A stretch of 64,000 nt of DNA from positions 372,001 to 436,000 of the forward strand of contig NZ_JANBVS010000002.1 of the NCBI RefSeq assembly GCF_024586915.1, written 5' to 3'. A program made the position numbers and the translations under genes. The first letter of the stretch is position 1. Every line of letters starts with the position of its first letter. This document shows, in pieces, positions 17,795-27,047 of this stretch. Under the pieces are notes generated by a model. The model saw only the letters and a program-made list of their open reading frames with translations, ran no database searches and had not been told where the DNA came from. Source of the DNA: Bradyrhizobium sp. SRS-191 (GTDB lineage Bacteria > Pseudomonadota > Alphaproteobacteria > Rhizobiales > Xanthobacteraceae).

Positions 17795-18250
17795 GTCGCT
17801 CACCAATGATGATTTTCCGCGGGCCATTTCGGGGCGGGTTCGTCAAGGGTGGGTAAATCGAAAGCTCGAAAAACCGAGCGAATACCGCGGTATGGCCGTC
17901 GCGCCGCCGCCGCCGCAGGTTCCCTGTCAATGCCCGGTGAATGGGCTTTGTAAAATGCGACCGGTTTGTTTAACCTTCGGCCTCATCGCCGGGGCAGGGA
18001 ATCGGTCCTGCCGGAGCGTCCGTCCATTGATCGGATGCGCTTGCGGCAAACCGGCCGCTGACCCATATTCCTGGTGTCGGTCCAACCGGACCGGTCGGCT
18101 GGGACAGGCGATCTGGAACGCAGGACCGGGTGGCGGAAGCGGCCCGGTAGGGGACAGTGCGAGAAACCCTTTATTGGGAGCCTCGCAGCATTATCTAACG
18201 CGTGCAAGATGTCGCAGCCAAATTCCAGATTGAACCGATCCGCGCCTAGG
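17795..18250. other. Divergent gap between tadG-like gene and clpS
   Basis: Sequence between divergent genes with no supported gene. It is GC-rich with short runs of C and G. A possible upstream in-frame ATG for clpS lies at 18209. No hairpin terminator or repeat stands out. Confidence 0.4.
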
Positions 18251-18583
18251 ATGAGCAATAACGACAATAAATCCGGTGGCACCGGCGGTCCGGCCACGTC
18301 CGTGATCACGAAGGTCAAGCCGAAGACCAAGCGCCCCAATCTCTATCGGGTCCTGATCCTCAACGACGATTACACGCCGATGGAGTTCGTCGTGCACGTC
18401 CTGGAGAAGTTCTTCAACAAGGACGTCGAGGCGGCGACCAAGATCATGCTCCACGTGCATCATCACGGCATCGGGGAGTGCGGCGTTTTCACCTACGAGA
18501 TCGCCGAGACCAAGGTGACGCAGGTGATGGATTTCGCCCGCAAGCACCAGCATCCGCTGCAGTGTGTGATGGAAAAGAAATAG
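18251..18583 (+). CDS. clpS: ClpS, N-degron adaptor of ClpAP
   Basis: Binds proteins with destabilising N-terminal residues and hands them to the ClpA unfoldase. Of 110 residues, the first 25 are a disordered Gly/Ser/Lys tail, which in known ClpS enters the ClpA pore. The core starts [22 protein letters not shown], with the NDDYT motif that contacts the N-degron amino group. It continues with [11 protein letters not shown]. The start ATG 18251 gives a typical length; ATG 18209 would add 14 residues. It lies 374 bp upstream of clpA on the same strand. Confidence 0.95.
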   Translation: MSNNDNKSGGTGGPATSVITKVKPKTKRPNLYRVLILNDDYTPMEFVVHVLEKFFNKDVEAATKIMLHVHHHGIGECGVFTYEIAETKVTQVMDFARKHQHPLQCVMEKK

Positions 18584-18957
18584 GGCGACGGTCGCAGGAC
18601 GGGAGCCGGCAGGTCCCATGCTCTCCGCTGTCCGACCGGGACGGCTTGCTCTGCGCCATCGACTGAAACGCACAGGCGGAAACGTCGGGACGGGCGTTCC
18701 GGCCGGCAACCACCGGGGCAGCGGTCGCCCGGAGAACTACGGCCGGATCCCGCGCGTTTGAAAAGGTCTGCCGTTCGGTTGCCGAAGCCGGGTTTGCCGC
18801 AATCGGAACGGGTTTTGCATTGACGATCCGGTGAACCCGTAATCGAGACGCTCGGCCGGTCTTTTGTCGCACTCGGTTATAACTATATTTGACAAAGGTT
18901 GTTGTTGCCTGACCGGGCGGCGGCGATCATGATGGCAGGGGGCCACAGAGGACGCGC
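18584..18957. other. clpS-clpA intergenic region
   Basis: 374 bp without a supported gene. An A/T-rich stretch near 18875-18905 (containing GTTATAACTATATTTGACA) just before clpA is the best candidate for a separate clpA promoter. No terminator-like hairpin with a T-run was seen after clpS, so read-through from clpS is also possible. Confidence 0.45.
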
Positions 18958-21348
18958 ATGCCGACTTTTTCTCAAAGCCTTGAACAATCCCTGCATCGCG
19001 CGCTGGCGATCGCCAACGAGCGTCATCATCAATACGCGACATTGGAACATCTCCTTCTGTCCTTGATTGATGACAGCGACGCAGCGGCCGTGATGCGCGC
19101 GTGCAGCGTCGACCTCGACAAGCTGCGCGGCAGTCTCGTCAATTATCTCGAAACCGAGTTTGAAAATCTGGTCACGGACGGCAGCGACGACGCCAAGCCG
19201 ACCGCAGGTTTCCAGCGCGTGATCCAGCGCGCGGTGATTCACGTTCAGTCGTCGGGCCGCGAAGAGGTGACCGGCGCCAACGTGCTGATCGCGATCTTCG
19301 CCGAGCGCGAGAGCCACGCTGCCTATTTCCTGCAAGAGCAGGACATGACGCGCTACGACGCCGTGAACTACATCAGCCACGGCATCGCCAAGCGCCCTGG
19401 TGTCTCCGAAGCCCGCCCGGTGCGCGGCGTCGACGAAGAGACCGAGACCAAGGGCAACGAGGACTCCAAGAAAAAGGGCGAGGCGCTGGAAACCTATTGC
19501 GTCAATCTCAACAAGAAGGCCCGCGACGGCAAGATCGATCCGGTCATCGGCCGCAACTCTGAAATCAACCGCGCGATCCAGGTGCTGTGTCGCCGGCAGA
19601 AGAACAACCCGCTGTTCGTCGGCGAAGCCGGTGTCGGCAAGACGGCCATCGCCGAAGGTCTCGCCAAGCGCATCGTCGACAGCGATGTGCCGGAGGTGCT
19701 GTCGGCTGCCACCGTGTTCTCGCTGGACATGGGCACCTTGCTCGCGGGCACGCGCTATCGCGGCGACTTCGAGGAGCGCCTGAAGCAGGTGCTGAAGGAG
19801 CTCGAGGCGCATCCGAACGCGATCCTGTTCATCGACGAGATCCACACCGTCATCGGTGCGGGTGCGACGTCGGGCGGGGCGATGGATGCTTCGAACCTGC
19901 TGAAGCCGGCGCTGGCCTCGGGCTCGATCCGCTGCATGGGCTCGACGACCTACAAGGAATATCGCCAGCACTTCGAGAAGGACCGTGCGCTGGTTCGCCG
20001 GTTCCAGAAGATCGACGTCAACGAGCCGTCGGTGGAAGATGCGATCGCGATCCTGAAGGGCCTGAAGCCTTACTTCGAGGACTATCACCGCCTGAAGTAC
20101 ACCAACGAGGCCATCGAGGCCGCGGTGCAGCTGTCGTCGCGCTACATCCACGACCGCAAGCTGCCGGACAAGGCGATCGACGTGATCGACGAGTCGGGCG
20201 CTGCGCAGATGCTGCTCGCCGAGAACAAGCGCAAGAAGACGATCGGCATCAAGGAGATCGAGACCACGATCGCCACGATGGCGCGCATCCCGCCGAAGAG
20301 CGTGTCGAAGGACGACGCCGAGGTGCTCAAGCATCTCGAGCAGACCCTGAAGCGCGTCGTGTTCGGCCAGGACAAGGCGATCGACTCGCTGTCGGCCTCG
20401 ATCAAGCTGGCGCGTGCCGGCCTGCGCGAGCCGGAGAAGCCGATCGGCTGCTACCTGTTCTCGGGACCCACCGGCGTCGGCAAGACCGAGGTGGCCAAGC
20501 AGCTCGCCGCGACGCTCGGTGTCGAACTCCTGCGCTTCGACATGTCGGAGTACATGGAGCGGCACACGGTGTCGCGGCTGATCGGCGCACCTCCCGGCTA
20601 TGTCGGCTTCGACCAGGGCGGCCTGCTGACCGATGGCGTCGACCAGCATCCGCATTGCGTGGTGCTGCTGGACGAGATCGAGAAGGCGCATCCTGATCTG
20701 TACAATGTGCTGCTGCAGATCATGGATCACGGCCGGCTCACCGACCACAACGGCAAGCAGGTCAACTTCCGCAACGTCATCCTGATCATGACGACGAATG
20801 CGGGTGCGGCTGATCTCGCCAAGCAGGCGTTCGGCTTCCACCGCTCGAAGCGGGAAGGCGACGACCACGAGGCGATCAACCGGCAGTTCGCGCCGGAATT
20901 CCGCAACCGCCTCGATGCCATCGTCTCGTTCGGCCACCTCTCGGTCGACGTGATCGGCATGGTCGTCGAGAAGTTCGTGCTGCAGCTCGAGGCCCAGTTG
21001 GCCGACCGCGACGTCACGATCGAGCTGTCGGAGCCCGCCAAGGCCTGGCTGATCCAGCACGGCTATGACGAGCAGATGGGTGCGCGACCGATGGGCCGCG
21101 TGATCCAGGAGCACATCAAGAAGCCGCTGGCCGACGAGGTGCTGTTCGGCAAGCTGAAGAGCGGCGGCCACGTCCGCGTGGTGCTCGTCAAGGACGAGTC
21201 GGGTGTGGACGAGAAGATCGGCTTCGAGTTCGTCGACGGCCCGGTCTCGCCGAAGTCGGAAGTGCCGGCCGCGCGCAAGCGCAAGCCGAAGTCCGGCGGC
21301 AGCGGCCCGAAGGGCCCGGCCCCGAAGGGACCGCTGGTCAAGGCGTAG
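18958..21348 (+). CDS. clpA: ClpA, ATP-dependent unfoldase of ClpAP
   Basis: Hexameric AAA+ unfoldase that feeds substrates into ClpP, 796 residues. An N-domain (1-140) docks ClpS. The first AAA module has Walker A GEAGVGKT (222-229) and Walker [10 protein letters not shown]. The second has Walker A GPTGVGKT (503-510) and [13 protein letters not shown]. An IGF-type ClpP-docking loop is suggested by QAFGFHRSK near 624. The C-terminal 40 residues are a Lys/Pro/Gly-rich tail longer than in E. coli. GAGG precedes the ATG. A strong terminator follows. Confidence 0.97.
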   Translation: MPTFSQSLEQSLHRALAIANERHHQYATLEHLLLSLIDDSDAAAVMRACSVDLDKLRGSLVNYLETEFENLVTDGSDDAKPTAGFQRVIQRAVIHVQSSGREEVTGANVLIAIFAERESHAAYFLQEQDMTRYDAVNYISHGIAKRPGVSEARPVRGVDEETETKGNEDSKKKGEALETYCVNLNKKARDGKIDPVIGRNSEINRAIQVLCRRQKNNPLFVGEAGVGKTAIAEGLAKRIVDSDVPEVLSAATVFSLDMGTLLAGTRYRGDFEERLKQVLKELEAHPNAILFIDEIHTVIGAGATSGGAMDASNLLKPALASGSIRCMGSTTYKEYRQHFEKDRALVRRFQKIDVNEPSVEDAIAILKGLKPYFEDYHRLKYTNEAIEAAVQLSSRYIHDRKLPDKAIDVIDESGAAQMLLAENKRKKTIGIKEIETTIATMARIPPKSVSKDDAEVLKHLEQTLKRVVFGQDKAIDSLSASIKLARAGLREPEKPIGCYLFSGPTGVGKTEVAKQLAATLGVELLRFDMSEYMERHTVSRLIGAPPGYVGFDQGGLLTDGVDQHPHCVVLLDEIEKAHPDLYNVLLQIMDHGRLTDHNGKQVNFRNVILIMTTNAGAADLAKQAFGFHRSKREGDDHEAINRQFAPEFRNRLDAIVSFGHLSVDVIGMVVEKFVLQLEAQLADRDVTIELSEPAKAWLIQHGYDEQMGARPMGRVIQEHIKKPLADEVLFGKLKSGGHVRVVLVKDESGVDEKIGFEFVDGPVSPKSEVPAARKRKPKSGGSGPKGPAPKGPLVKA

Positions 21349-21373
21349 CGCCTGGACCCTGGTCATGAATGTG

Positions 21374-21399
21374 AAAGGCCGGCCTCGTGCCGGCCTTTT
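21374..21399 (+). terminator. Rho-independent terminator of clpA
   Basis: AAAGGCCGGC/GCCGGCCTTT stem, CTCGT loop and T-rich tail, 25 bp after the clpA stop codon. Confidence 0.9.
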
Positions 21400-21493
21400 C
21401 TTTTTGGGCGTTTTCTTTTGGGCCGTTTTGTTTCGGGGCGTTGTCTTCGCGGGCGTTTCTCGTTGATCGAGAGGCTCGCGCGCTTCGTCCGGC

Positions 21494-21916
21494 TTACGAC
21501 GAAGGAGAGAAAGCGCGAACGCCGATCGCTTCGATCTCGATCAGGTAGCCGTGATGGAGTCCGGGCACGGGGATCACCGTGCGGGCCGGCTTCGCTTCTC
21601 CCAACATGTCGGCGTAGATCCGGTTGAAGGCTGGCCAGTGCTCGACGCCGGCGATGTAAGCGGTCATCCGCAGGACCCGTTCAGGCGGGCAGCCGGCCTC
21701 GGCCAGGATGGCCAGCGCGTTGGCGAGCGCCTGACGCACCTGCACCTCGAACGGCTGGCCGGCGGTGTGCGTGCCGTCGGGGCGCGCCCCGAGCTGGCCG
21801 GAGACAAACACCAGATCGCGCCACGCTGTGGCCTGAGCGTAATGCCCGGCCGGTGCCGGCGCGGCAGGGGTCGAAATGCGCGCGATGGGTTCGTTCGCGG
21901 AAATGGGGTCGTTCAT
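21494..21916 (-). CDS. RidA/YjgF family enamine deaminase
   Basis: A 140-residue RidA-superfamily protein. Members hydrolyse reactive enamines and imines released by PLP enzymes, protecting other PLP enzymes. The body YAQATAWRDLVFVSGQLG...GHTAGQPFEVQVRQALANALAILAEAG and the end ARTVIPVPGLHHGYLIEIEAIG are typical. The conserved arginine that holds the substrate carboxylate is in ARTVIPV. Its ATG overlaps the stop of the upstream PLP-enzyme gene as ATGA, so translation is coupled. This pairing suggests it clears the enamine product of that enzyme. Confidence 0.9.
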   Translation of the reverse strand: MNDPISANEPIARISTPAAPAPAGHYAQATAWRDLVFVSGQLGARPDGTHTAGQPFEVQVRQALANALAILAEAGCPPERVLRMTAYIAGVEHWPAFNRIYADMLGEAKPARTVIPVPGLHHGYLIEIEAIGVRAFSPSS

Positions 21917-23109
21917 GAAAGACTCTCCTCCCAGCCGTTGATGCGCGACCACACCGCGCCGACGCGGCCGGAGGCATCAAGAACGTGATAGCGGTCGTGC
22001 TGAGCGCCGGTGGCGCAGGCATGGTTCGGCAGGATGCGCACACGTGATCCGAGCGGCAGATCCGGCAGCGGAGCGTTCGAGCCGCGCCGCAGGGCGATGA
22101 TGCCGTGCTCCTGGTTGGCATCGGCGACGATGAGATCCGGGTAGGGCTGTCCCGTGAGGTCGCAGACCACACCGTAGCCCTGGTCAACGGCCTGCTTGGC
22201 CGTGCCGCGATCGCGCGACATCGCCATCCAGCCGGCATCGATGATGATCCAGCCTTTGCGGCGTTGATGCCCGATCACGGTGGCGAGGACAGACAGCGCG
22301 ATGTCCTCCATCGCGACGGCACCAACGCCCGCCTGATAGAGGTCGCCGAGCATGAAGACCCCGGCGCGTACCTCGGTCACTCCGGTGAGATCGCGGGCGT
22401 AGCGTGCGGTCGGGGTGGAGCCGACGCTGACCACGGGACAAGGCAGCCCCGCCGCGCGCAGGGCGTTCGCTGCCGTCACCGCTGCGAGGCGCTCGGCGTC
22501 TGCAGCGGATGTGAGCGCCGCAGGATCGTTCAGATTGTAGCTGTCGCCGGCGTGAAGCAGCACACCGCGCAAGACCGCGCCGCCGGACGTCACGCATCGC
22601 CCGATCGCCACGAGCATGTCGGTGTCTTCAGGCGCGACGCCGCTGCGGTGGCCGTCCGCGTCCACCTCGATCAGGACAGGAATCGCGTCGCCCATGCTGC
22701 GTGCATGCGCTGCGACGGCCTCCGCCTGTTCGAGACTGTCGATGATGACAGCGAGATCGACACCGCCGGCGCGGATCGCAGAAACGCGGGGAAGCTTCGC
22801 CGGGGCGATGCCCACCCCGTAGATCATGTCTCGGACGCCGCCTGCGGCGAAGTACTCGGCCTCGCGCAGCGTCGAGACCATCGCGGGTCCTTCCGGGGTC
22901 GTCATGGCGATGCGGGCGACATCGAGCGATTTCGCGGTCTTGAGGTGCGGCCGAAGGCCGACACCGAGACGCGTCAGGTGGTTGCGCATCCGGTCGATAT
23001 TGGCCCGAACCTTGGCCTCGTCGAGCAGCAGGCAGGGCGTCTGCAGGGTCTCCAGCGTCACCTTCGTAGGGAGCGTAGGCGCGGTGGCGGCGGGGGCGTC
23101 CGCGATCAT
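21913..23109 (-). CDS. D-amino-acid aldolase/dehydratase (DSD1/D-threonine aldolase family)
   Basis: A PLP enzyme with an alanine-racemase N-domain and the DSD1-type C-domain, 398 residues. The PLP lysine is K57 in GLRPHLKTAK. The HxC zinc site of D-serine dehydratase and D-threonine aldolase is visible in ILPNHACATG near 363-365. The phosphate-binding SVGSTPTARY lies near 273. Family reactions are D-threonine retro-aldol cleavage or D-serine/D-threo-3-hydroxyaspartate dehydration. Coupling to RidA favours a dehydratase that releases an enamine, which is inference. ATG 23109 has AAGGA upstream. Confidence 0.87.
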   Translation of the reverse strand: MIADAPAATAPTLPTKVTLETLQTPCLLLDEAKVRANIDRMRNHLTRLGVGLRPHLKTAKSLDVARIAMTTPEGPAMVSTLREAEYFAAGGVRDMIYGVGIAPAKLPRVSAIRAGGVDLAVIIDSLEQAEAVAAHARSMGDAIPVLIEVDADGHRSGVAPEDTDMLVAIGRCVTSGGAVLRGVLLHAGDSYNLNDPAALTSAADAERLAAVTAANALRAAGLPCPVVSVGSTPTARYARDLTGVTEVRAGVFMLGDLYQAGVGAVAMEDIALSVLATVIGHQRRKGWIIIDAGWMAMSRDRGTAKQAVDQGYGVVCDLTGQPYPDLIVADANQEHGIIALRRGSNAPLPDLPLGSRVRILPNHACATGAQHDRYHVLDASGRVGAVWSRINGWEESLS

Positions 23110-23190
23110 GTTGGTCCTTTCCGGGCGGGTGCTTGAGCCACAAAGCCACGGAGGGAGACAAATTGCCATTAACGAAAGCTGTTCTCTACG

Positions 23191-23206
23191 TTAAGCTTAG
23201 ACTTAA
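23191..23206. promoter_or_regulatory. LysR-type operator overlapping lysR start
   Basis: The palindrome TTAAGCTTAGACTTAA ends on the first base of the lysR start codon, in the 96-bp divergent gap. It contains T-N11-A spacing as in LysR boxes. Its position suggests autorepression and control of the divergent D-amino-acid operon. Confidence 0.5.
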
Positions 23207-24147
23207 TGCTGACCACAGACGATCTGCGCTTCTTTGCTGCCGTCGCGGCCGCACCGTCGCTGGCGGCGGCGGCGCGCCACCTCAACGTGTCACCGCCTGC
23301 AGTGACCCAGCGGCTGCGCGCGCTGGAAGCGCGGCTGGGCGTGCGTCTGATGGACCGCACGGGACGCCGCATCATACTGACGGACGAGGGCGAACTGCTG
23401 GCCGAGCGCGGGCGCGACGTTCTCGATGGCCTGAGCGAGCTCGACGACGCGTTCGCCGAGCGACGCGGGCAGGTTACAGGGCATCTGCGTGTGATCGCGC
23501 CGCTCGGCTTTGGCCGCCGTCACGTGGCCCCGGTCGCCGCAGCGTTCCAGGCGGCGCATCCCCAGGTCAAGATCGACCTAGTCCTGTCGGACCGTCTGAG
23601 CGGCGTGCCTGCCAGCAGCTGGGACCTCGCCGTCCATGTCGGTGAGACGCAGATGGTGTCACCCAGCCTGATCGTGCGCAGCCTTGCCGCCAACGAGCGG
23701 ATCCTCTGCGCGGCGCCAGCCTATCTCGATGGGCGTGGCATGCCGTCCACGCCGAGCGAGTTGCGGGCCCATGCCTGCATCGCGCTGCGCGAGAATGACG
23801 AGGACGTGACGCTGTGGCGCTTTCGACCACTCAATGGCGACGCAGAGGAACGCGTCCGCGTCGAGCCGAACCTGGCCAGCAACGACGGCGAGGTGATCCG
23901 CGGCTGGGCGCTGGCGGGCCGGGGGATCATCGTGCGTTCGGAATGGGACGTGGCCGCCGACCTCCGGGAGGGGAGGCTGATCCGGCTTCTGGAAGGATAC
24001 GCGCTGCCTGCAGCCCCCGTCGTCGCACTGTTCGGATCGCGGCATCGGCAAGCGCGCGCCGCGCGGACCGGCCGGTTCTTCGACGCGCTCAGGAAAGCGC
24101 TGGACCCGATCCCATGGCGGAGCTTCGACGCGCCGACCCCGCCGTGA
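23206..24147 (+). CDS. LysR family transcriptional regulator
   Basis: A 313-residue LysR regulator. The winged HTH covers residues 1-60 (LTTDDLRFFAAVAAAPSLAAAARHLNVSPPAVTQRLRALEARLG). A substrate-binding effector domain fills about 88-300. It is divergent from the D-amino-acid enzyme/RidA operon, the usual arrangement for a LysR activator of its neighbours. No Shine-Dalgarno precedes the ATG, which sits inside an A/T-rich palindrome, so the mRNA may be leaderless. The inducer is probably a D-amino acid or its product, by context only. Confidence 0.9.
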   Translation: MLTTDDLRFFAAVAAAPSLAAAARHLNVSPPAVTQRLRALEARLGVRLMDRTGRRIILTDEGELLAERGRDVLDGLSELDDAFAERRGQVTGHLRVIAPLGFGRRHVAPVAAAFQAAHPQVKIDLVLSDRLSGVPASSWDLAVHVGETQMVSPSLIVRSLAANERILCAAPAYLDGRGMPSTPSELRAHACIALRENDEDVTLWRFRPLNGDAEERVRVEPNLASNDGEVIRGWALAGRGIIVRSEWDVAADLREGRLIRLLEGYALPAAPVVALFGSRHRQARAARTGRFFDALRKALDPIPWRSFDAPTPP

Positions 24148-24184
24148 ACTCCGCGATGGGAATGTAATCGAGAGGTCCGCCCTC

Positions 24185-24949
24185 TCAAGCCGGCTTGATG
24201 AAGAAGTACACCGTCAATCCGCAGCCGACCGCGATGATGAAGCGGCGCACATAGGCCGGTGGAATGATCTGACTGAGCCGGGCGCCGACGAAGCCGCCGA
24301 GCATGCCCGTGCACATCATCGTCAGCGTCTCCATCCAATGCACGCGGCCCGAAAACGCGAAGATGATCGAGGCCATGATGTTCATCAGCGCGGCCAGCCA
24401 GATCTTCAGGCCGTTCATGGCGCGGATGTCGCGCATCCCGTAGAACACCAGCGCTGCGAGCATCAGGATGCCGATGCCGCCGCCGAAATAGCCGCCATAG
24501 ATCGCGATCACGAACTGTACGGCCTGGATGGTCAGCGGCCCGAGCCAGGGCTTGCCGTCCTTCGGTGTGAAGCGCATGCCGAAGGCGAACACGACCGTGG
24601 CGAACAGCAGCAGCCACGGCACGAGGCGGCTGAACGCCGCCGAAGGTGTCACCAGCAGCAGCACCGCGCCCAGCGTGCCGCCGATCAGGCTGATGACCGA
24701 CAGCCGCACCAGATCGCGCCGCCACGACGCTTCGGCATCTCCCAGGATCTCACGGGAGGCAAATGCACTGACGAACTGACCGGGACAGAGCGCCACGGTA
24801 CTGGAGGCGTTGGCGTCGATCGCGGGGATGCCGGCGGCGAGCAGGGTCGGGAAGGTCAGGAACGCGCCGCCGCCGGCGAGCGCATTGACGATTCCCGAGC
24901 CGAAAGCGGCAAGCGCGAGCAGAGCGAGCATGGTCCAATCGATCGTCAC
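24185..24949 (-). CDS. TauE/SafE family anion permease
   Basis: A 254-residue polytopic membrane protein with about seven to eight segments and the TauE/SafE hallmarks: an N-terminal GSGIVNALAGGGAFLTFP loop and a central YGGYFGGGIGILML repeat of the same motif. Members export sulfite, sulfonates or organic acids. The start is GTG 24949, 5 nt after the stop of the MFS gene, indicating co-transcription. An ATG at 24931 is the alternative. The transported anion is not evident. Confidence 0.88.
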   Translation of the reverse strand: MTIDWTMLALLALAAFGSGIVNALAGGGAFLTFPTLLAAGIPAIDANASSTVALCPGQFVSAFASREILGDAEASWRRDLVRLSVISLIGGTLGAVLLLVTPSAAFSRLVPWLLLFATVVFAFGMRFTPKDGKPWLGPLTIQAVQFVIAIYGGYFGGGIGILMLAALVFYGMRDIRAMNGLKIWLAALMNIMASIIFAFSGRVHWMETLTMMCTGMLGGFVGARLSQIIPPAYVRRFIIAVGCGLTVYFFIKPA

Positions 24950-24954
24950 TGCCG

Positions 24955-26379
24955 CTACTCGCCCTTCAGTCGCTGGCCGTCATGGATGCGGACATGCTCG
25001 GCGCCGCGGGCGCCGGCCGGCGACAGCCTGAGCATGCTGAGGAAGGCGCCGACCAGCGCGAAGCCGACGCCGGTCAGCAGCGACAGCCGCGTGCCGCCGG
25101 AGGGATCGATCGCCAGGAACATCGCGACCAGCGCCGCGCCCGTGGTCTGGCCGAGCAGGCGGGCGGTGCCGAGCATGCCGCTGGCGCCGCCGGCGCGCTC
25201 GCGCGGCGCGGCTGCGATCATGGTGCGGTTGTTTGGGGTCTGGAACAGGCCGAAGCCGCAGCCCGCCAGCGCCATCCGCCACACGACGTCCCATGACGAG
25301 GGTTGCTGCGGCAGCAGGCCGAGCGCGCACAGGCCGGCCGCAAAGATCACGAGACCGATGCCGCCGAGCAGGCCGGCGGGAACGCGCTCCACGAGCCGTC
25401 CCGCGATCGGCGCGGTCAGTCCGACCGCGATCGGCCAGGGCGTGATCAGCAGGCCCATCTGCACCGGCGAGTAGCCGAAATGGCTTTCGAGATAGAACGG
25501 GATCGCGACGAAGGCGAGCATCTGGCCGCAGAACGAGGAGATCGAGGTCGCAATCGACAATGCGAAGACGGGGATGCGCAGCAGGTCGAGCGGCAGCAGC
25601 GGCGAGGCCATGTGGGTCTGGCGATAGACCAGCCACACCCCGGCGATGACGGCGACGACGAACTCGATGGCGCAGGTGACCAGCGCCTCGCCATGGCCGA
25701 GGCTGTCGACAGCCGCGATCAGAAAGCCGAACGTGACCGCGCTGAGCGCGGCGCTCTGCCAGTCGAACATGTGCGGCGCGCGCGGCGTATGCGGCAGGAA
25801 GCGGAAGCCGAACACGAAAGTGACGATGCCGAGCGGCACGTTGATCGCGAACAGCCAGGGCCAGCTGCCGACCGCGAGGATGCCGGCGGCGATGGTCGGC
25901 CCGACCGCCGCGGAGACCGCGACCACCATCGCATTGATGCCGATGCCGCGGCCGAGCAGCGCCTGCGGATAGGTGAAGCGAACCAGCGCCGAGTTCACGC
26001 TGAGAATGCCGGCGGCGCCGAAACCCTGCAGGATGCGTGCGAGCGTCAGCAGCAAGAGGTTGTCGGCCAGCGCACAGAACAAGGAGGCGGCCGTGAACAG
26101 CACGAGGCCGGCGAGATAGACGCGGCGATAGCCGATGATCTCGCCGAGCGAGGCCAGCGGCAGCAGCGAGATCGTGACCGCGAGCTGATAGCCGTTGACG
26201 ATCCAGATCGAGAAAGCGGGGCTGGCGTTGAGATCGCGTGCGATGGTCGGCAGCGCCACATTGGCGATCGCGCCATCGACCACCGCGAGCACGATGCCCA
26301 GCGCGATCGTGACGATCGCCCAGGTCCGCTGCGGCAGCGGCAGGCCATCGGCATGCACCATCGTGGTCGTTGACGTCAT
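24955..26379 (-). CDS. MFS drug-efflux transporter (DHA2/EmrB type)
   Basis: A proton-driven exporter of 474 residues with about 14 predicted membrane segments. The N-terminal TIALGIVLAVVDGAIANVALPTIARDLNAS is the DHA2 motif D1 region. RILQGFGAAGILSVNSALVR gives motif B, with the conserved arginine. Motif C-like repeats follow. ATG 26379 has GGAG 9 nt upstream. The frame remains open to 26442 but has no start signal there. It lies in a same-strand array from the AraC-type regulator through cytochrome c to the TauE permease, so it may export a nitrile, aldoxime or related toxic compound. That is a guess from context. Confidence 0.9.
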   Translation of the reverse strand: MTSTTTMVHADGLPLPQRTWAIVTIALGIVLAVVDGAIANVALPTIARDLNASPAFSIWIVNGYQLAVTISLLPLASLGEIIGYRRVYLAGLVLFTAASLFCALADNLLLLTLARILQGFGAAGILSVNSALVRFTYPQALLGRGIGINAMVVAVSAAVGPTIAAGILAVGSWPWLFAINVPLGIVTFVFGFRFLPHTPRAPHMFDWQSAALSAVTFGFLIAAVDSLGHGEALVTCAIEFVVAVIAGVWLVYRQTHMASPLLPLDLLRIPVFALSIATSISSFCGQMLAFVAIPFYLESHFGYSPVQMGLLITPWPIAVGLTAPIAGRLVERVPAGLLGGIGLVIFAAGLCALGLLPQQPSSWDVVWRMALAGCGFGLFQTPNNRTMIAAAPRERAGGASGMLGTARLLGQTTGAALVAMFLAIDPSGGTRLSLLTGVGFALVGAFLSMLRLSPAGARGAEHVRIHDGQRLKGE

Positions 26380-26478
26380 CGCGGGAGCTCCAGCCGCAGC
26401 CGGGCCGCGGATGAGGGACGGGACCGGGCAACCGCGCCGCACAATCCGCGTTCCATGCCCTCGAGCGGAGCCAGCGCG

Positions 26479-26817
26479 TCACCGTCGCTTGGGACGGACC
26501 TGGATAGCCTTGAGATAATTGACCACGGCTTCGGCATCGGGCCGATCGAACTGGAAGCTCGGCATGTCCTTGTGGATCGTCGAGAGGCCGGTCTGTAGCC
26601 GCTGGGCGAAGTCTTCGTCGTAGAGCTTGCTGTCACCGAAGGTCCTGAACGGGGGCGCGTCGGGATGCGGGCTGGCGCCGGTGGGACCTATCGCATGGCA
26701 TCGGCTGCAAAGGCTTTGCAAGAGCGCTTTTCCACGCCTCTGCTCGCTGTCCAGTGCATGGCTTGGCCAGGCAAGGGTGCACAGCAACACCAAAGCTAAT
26801 CCTGCTCGCATCCTCAT
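26479..26817 (-). CDS. Class I cytochrome c
   Basis: A 112-residue periplasmic c-type cytochrome. The signal peptide is about 1-21, ending near SHA-LD. The single haem motif CSRCH has C37, C40 and H41. A distal methionine candidate, M85 in IHKDMPSF, matches the small cytochrome c fold. Two starts are possible (26817 or 26811). It lies 23 bp after a small membrane-protein gene and 99 bp before the MFS gene on the same strand. The electron partner is unknown. Confidence 0.9.
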   Translation of the reverse strand: MRMRAGLALVLLCTLAWPSHALDSEQRRGKALLQSLCSRCHAIGPTGASPHPDAPPFRTFGDSKLYDEDFAQRLQTGLSTIHKDMPSFQFDRPDAEAVVNYLKAIQVRPKRR

Positions 26818-26840
26818 GGCGCCCGCTCATCCGCTCCCGG

Positions 26841-26999
26841 CTACCAGCGGCCGGTCGCCTTCCCATAGGCGTAAAGCGCGATCAGGCCAATGGTGACGAG
26901 CGAGGAGGCCATCAGCACGATGCGGTCCCAGCGCGGCGGATCGTCGTCGCGATTGAGCGTCAGCAGGGCGAACAGGGCCTTCAGGGCAAAGCGGCGCAT
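26841..26999 (-). CDS. Small membrane protein (52 aa)
   Basis: An open frame with 52 residues: a basic, amphipathic start MRRFALKALFALLTLN, a charged turn RDDDPPRWDR and one clear membrane helix IVLMASSLVTIGLIALYAY, then a basic tail ending GRW. It sits 48 bp downstream of the AraC-type gene and 23 bp upstream of cytochrome c, on the same strand. The coding pattern (third-position GC) matches its neighbours. It could assist the cytochrome or the exporter. No family was recognised. Confidence 0.55.
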   Translation of the reverse strand: MRRFALKALFALLTLNRDDDPPRWDRIVLMASSLVTIGLIALYAYGKATGRW

Positions 27000-27047
27000 C
27001 GCATCATCCGTACGGCCGGCGCGTGAGTCGGCCGCGTGACGGCGAGC

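Noticed and set aside
18883..21366. An 827-codon open frame opposite clpA, and similar long antisense frames opposite topA (58983-61352), rnr (56258-58765) and the MFS gene (25303-26373, antisense)
   Set aside because: They mirror the GC-rich third positions of the true genes, give Arg/Asp/His-rich translations without family likeness and lack ribosome sites.
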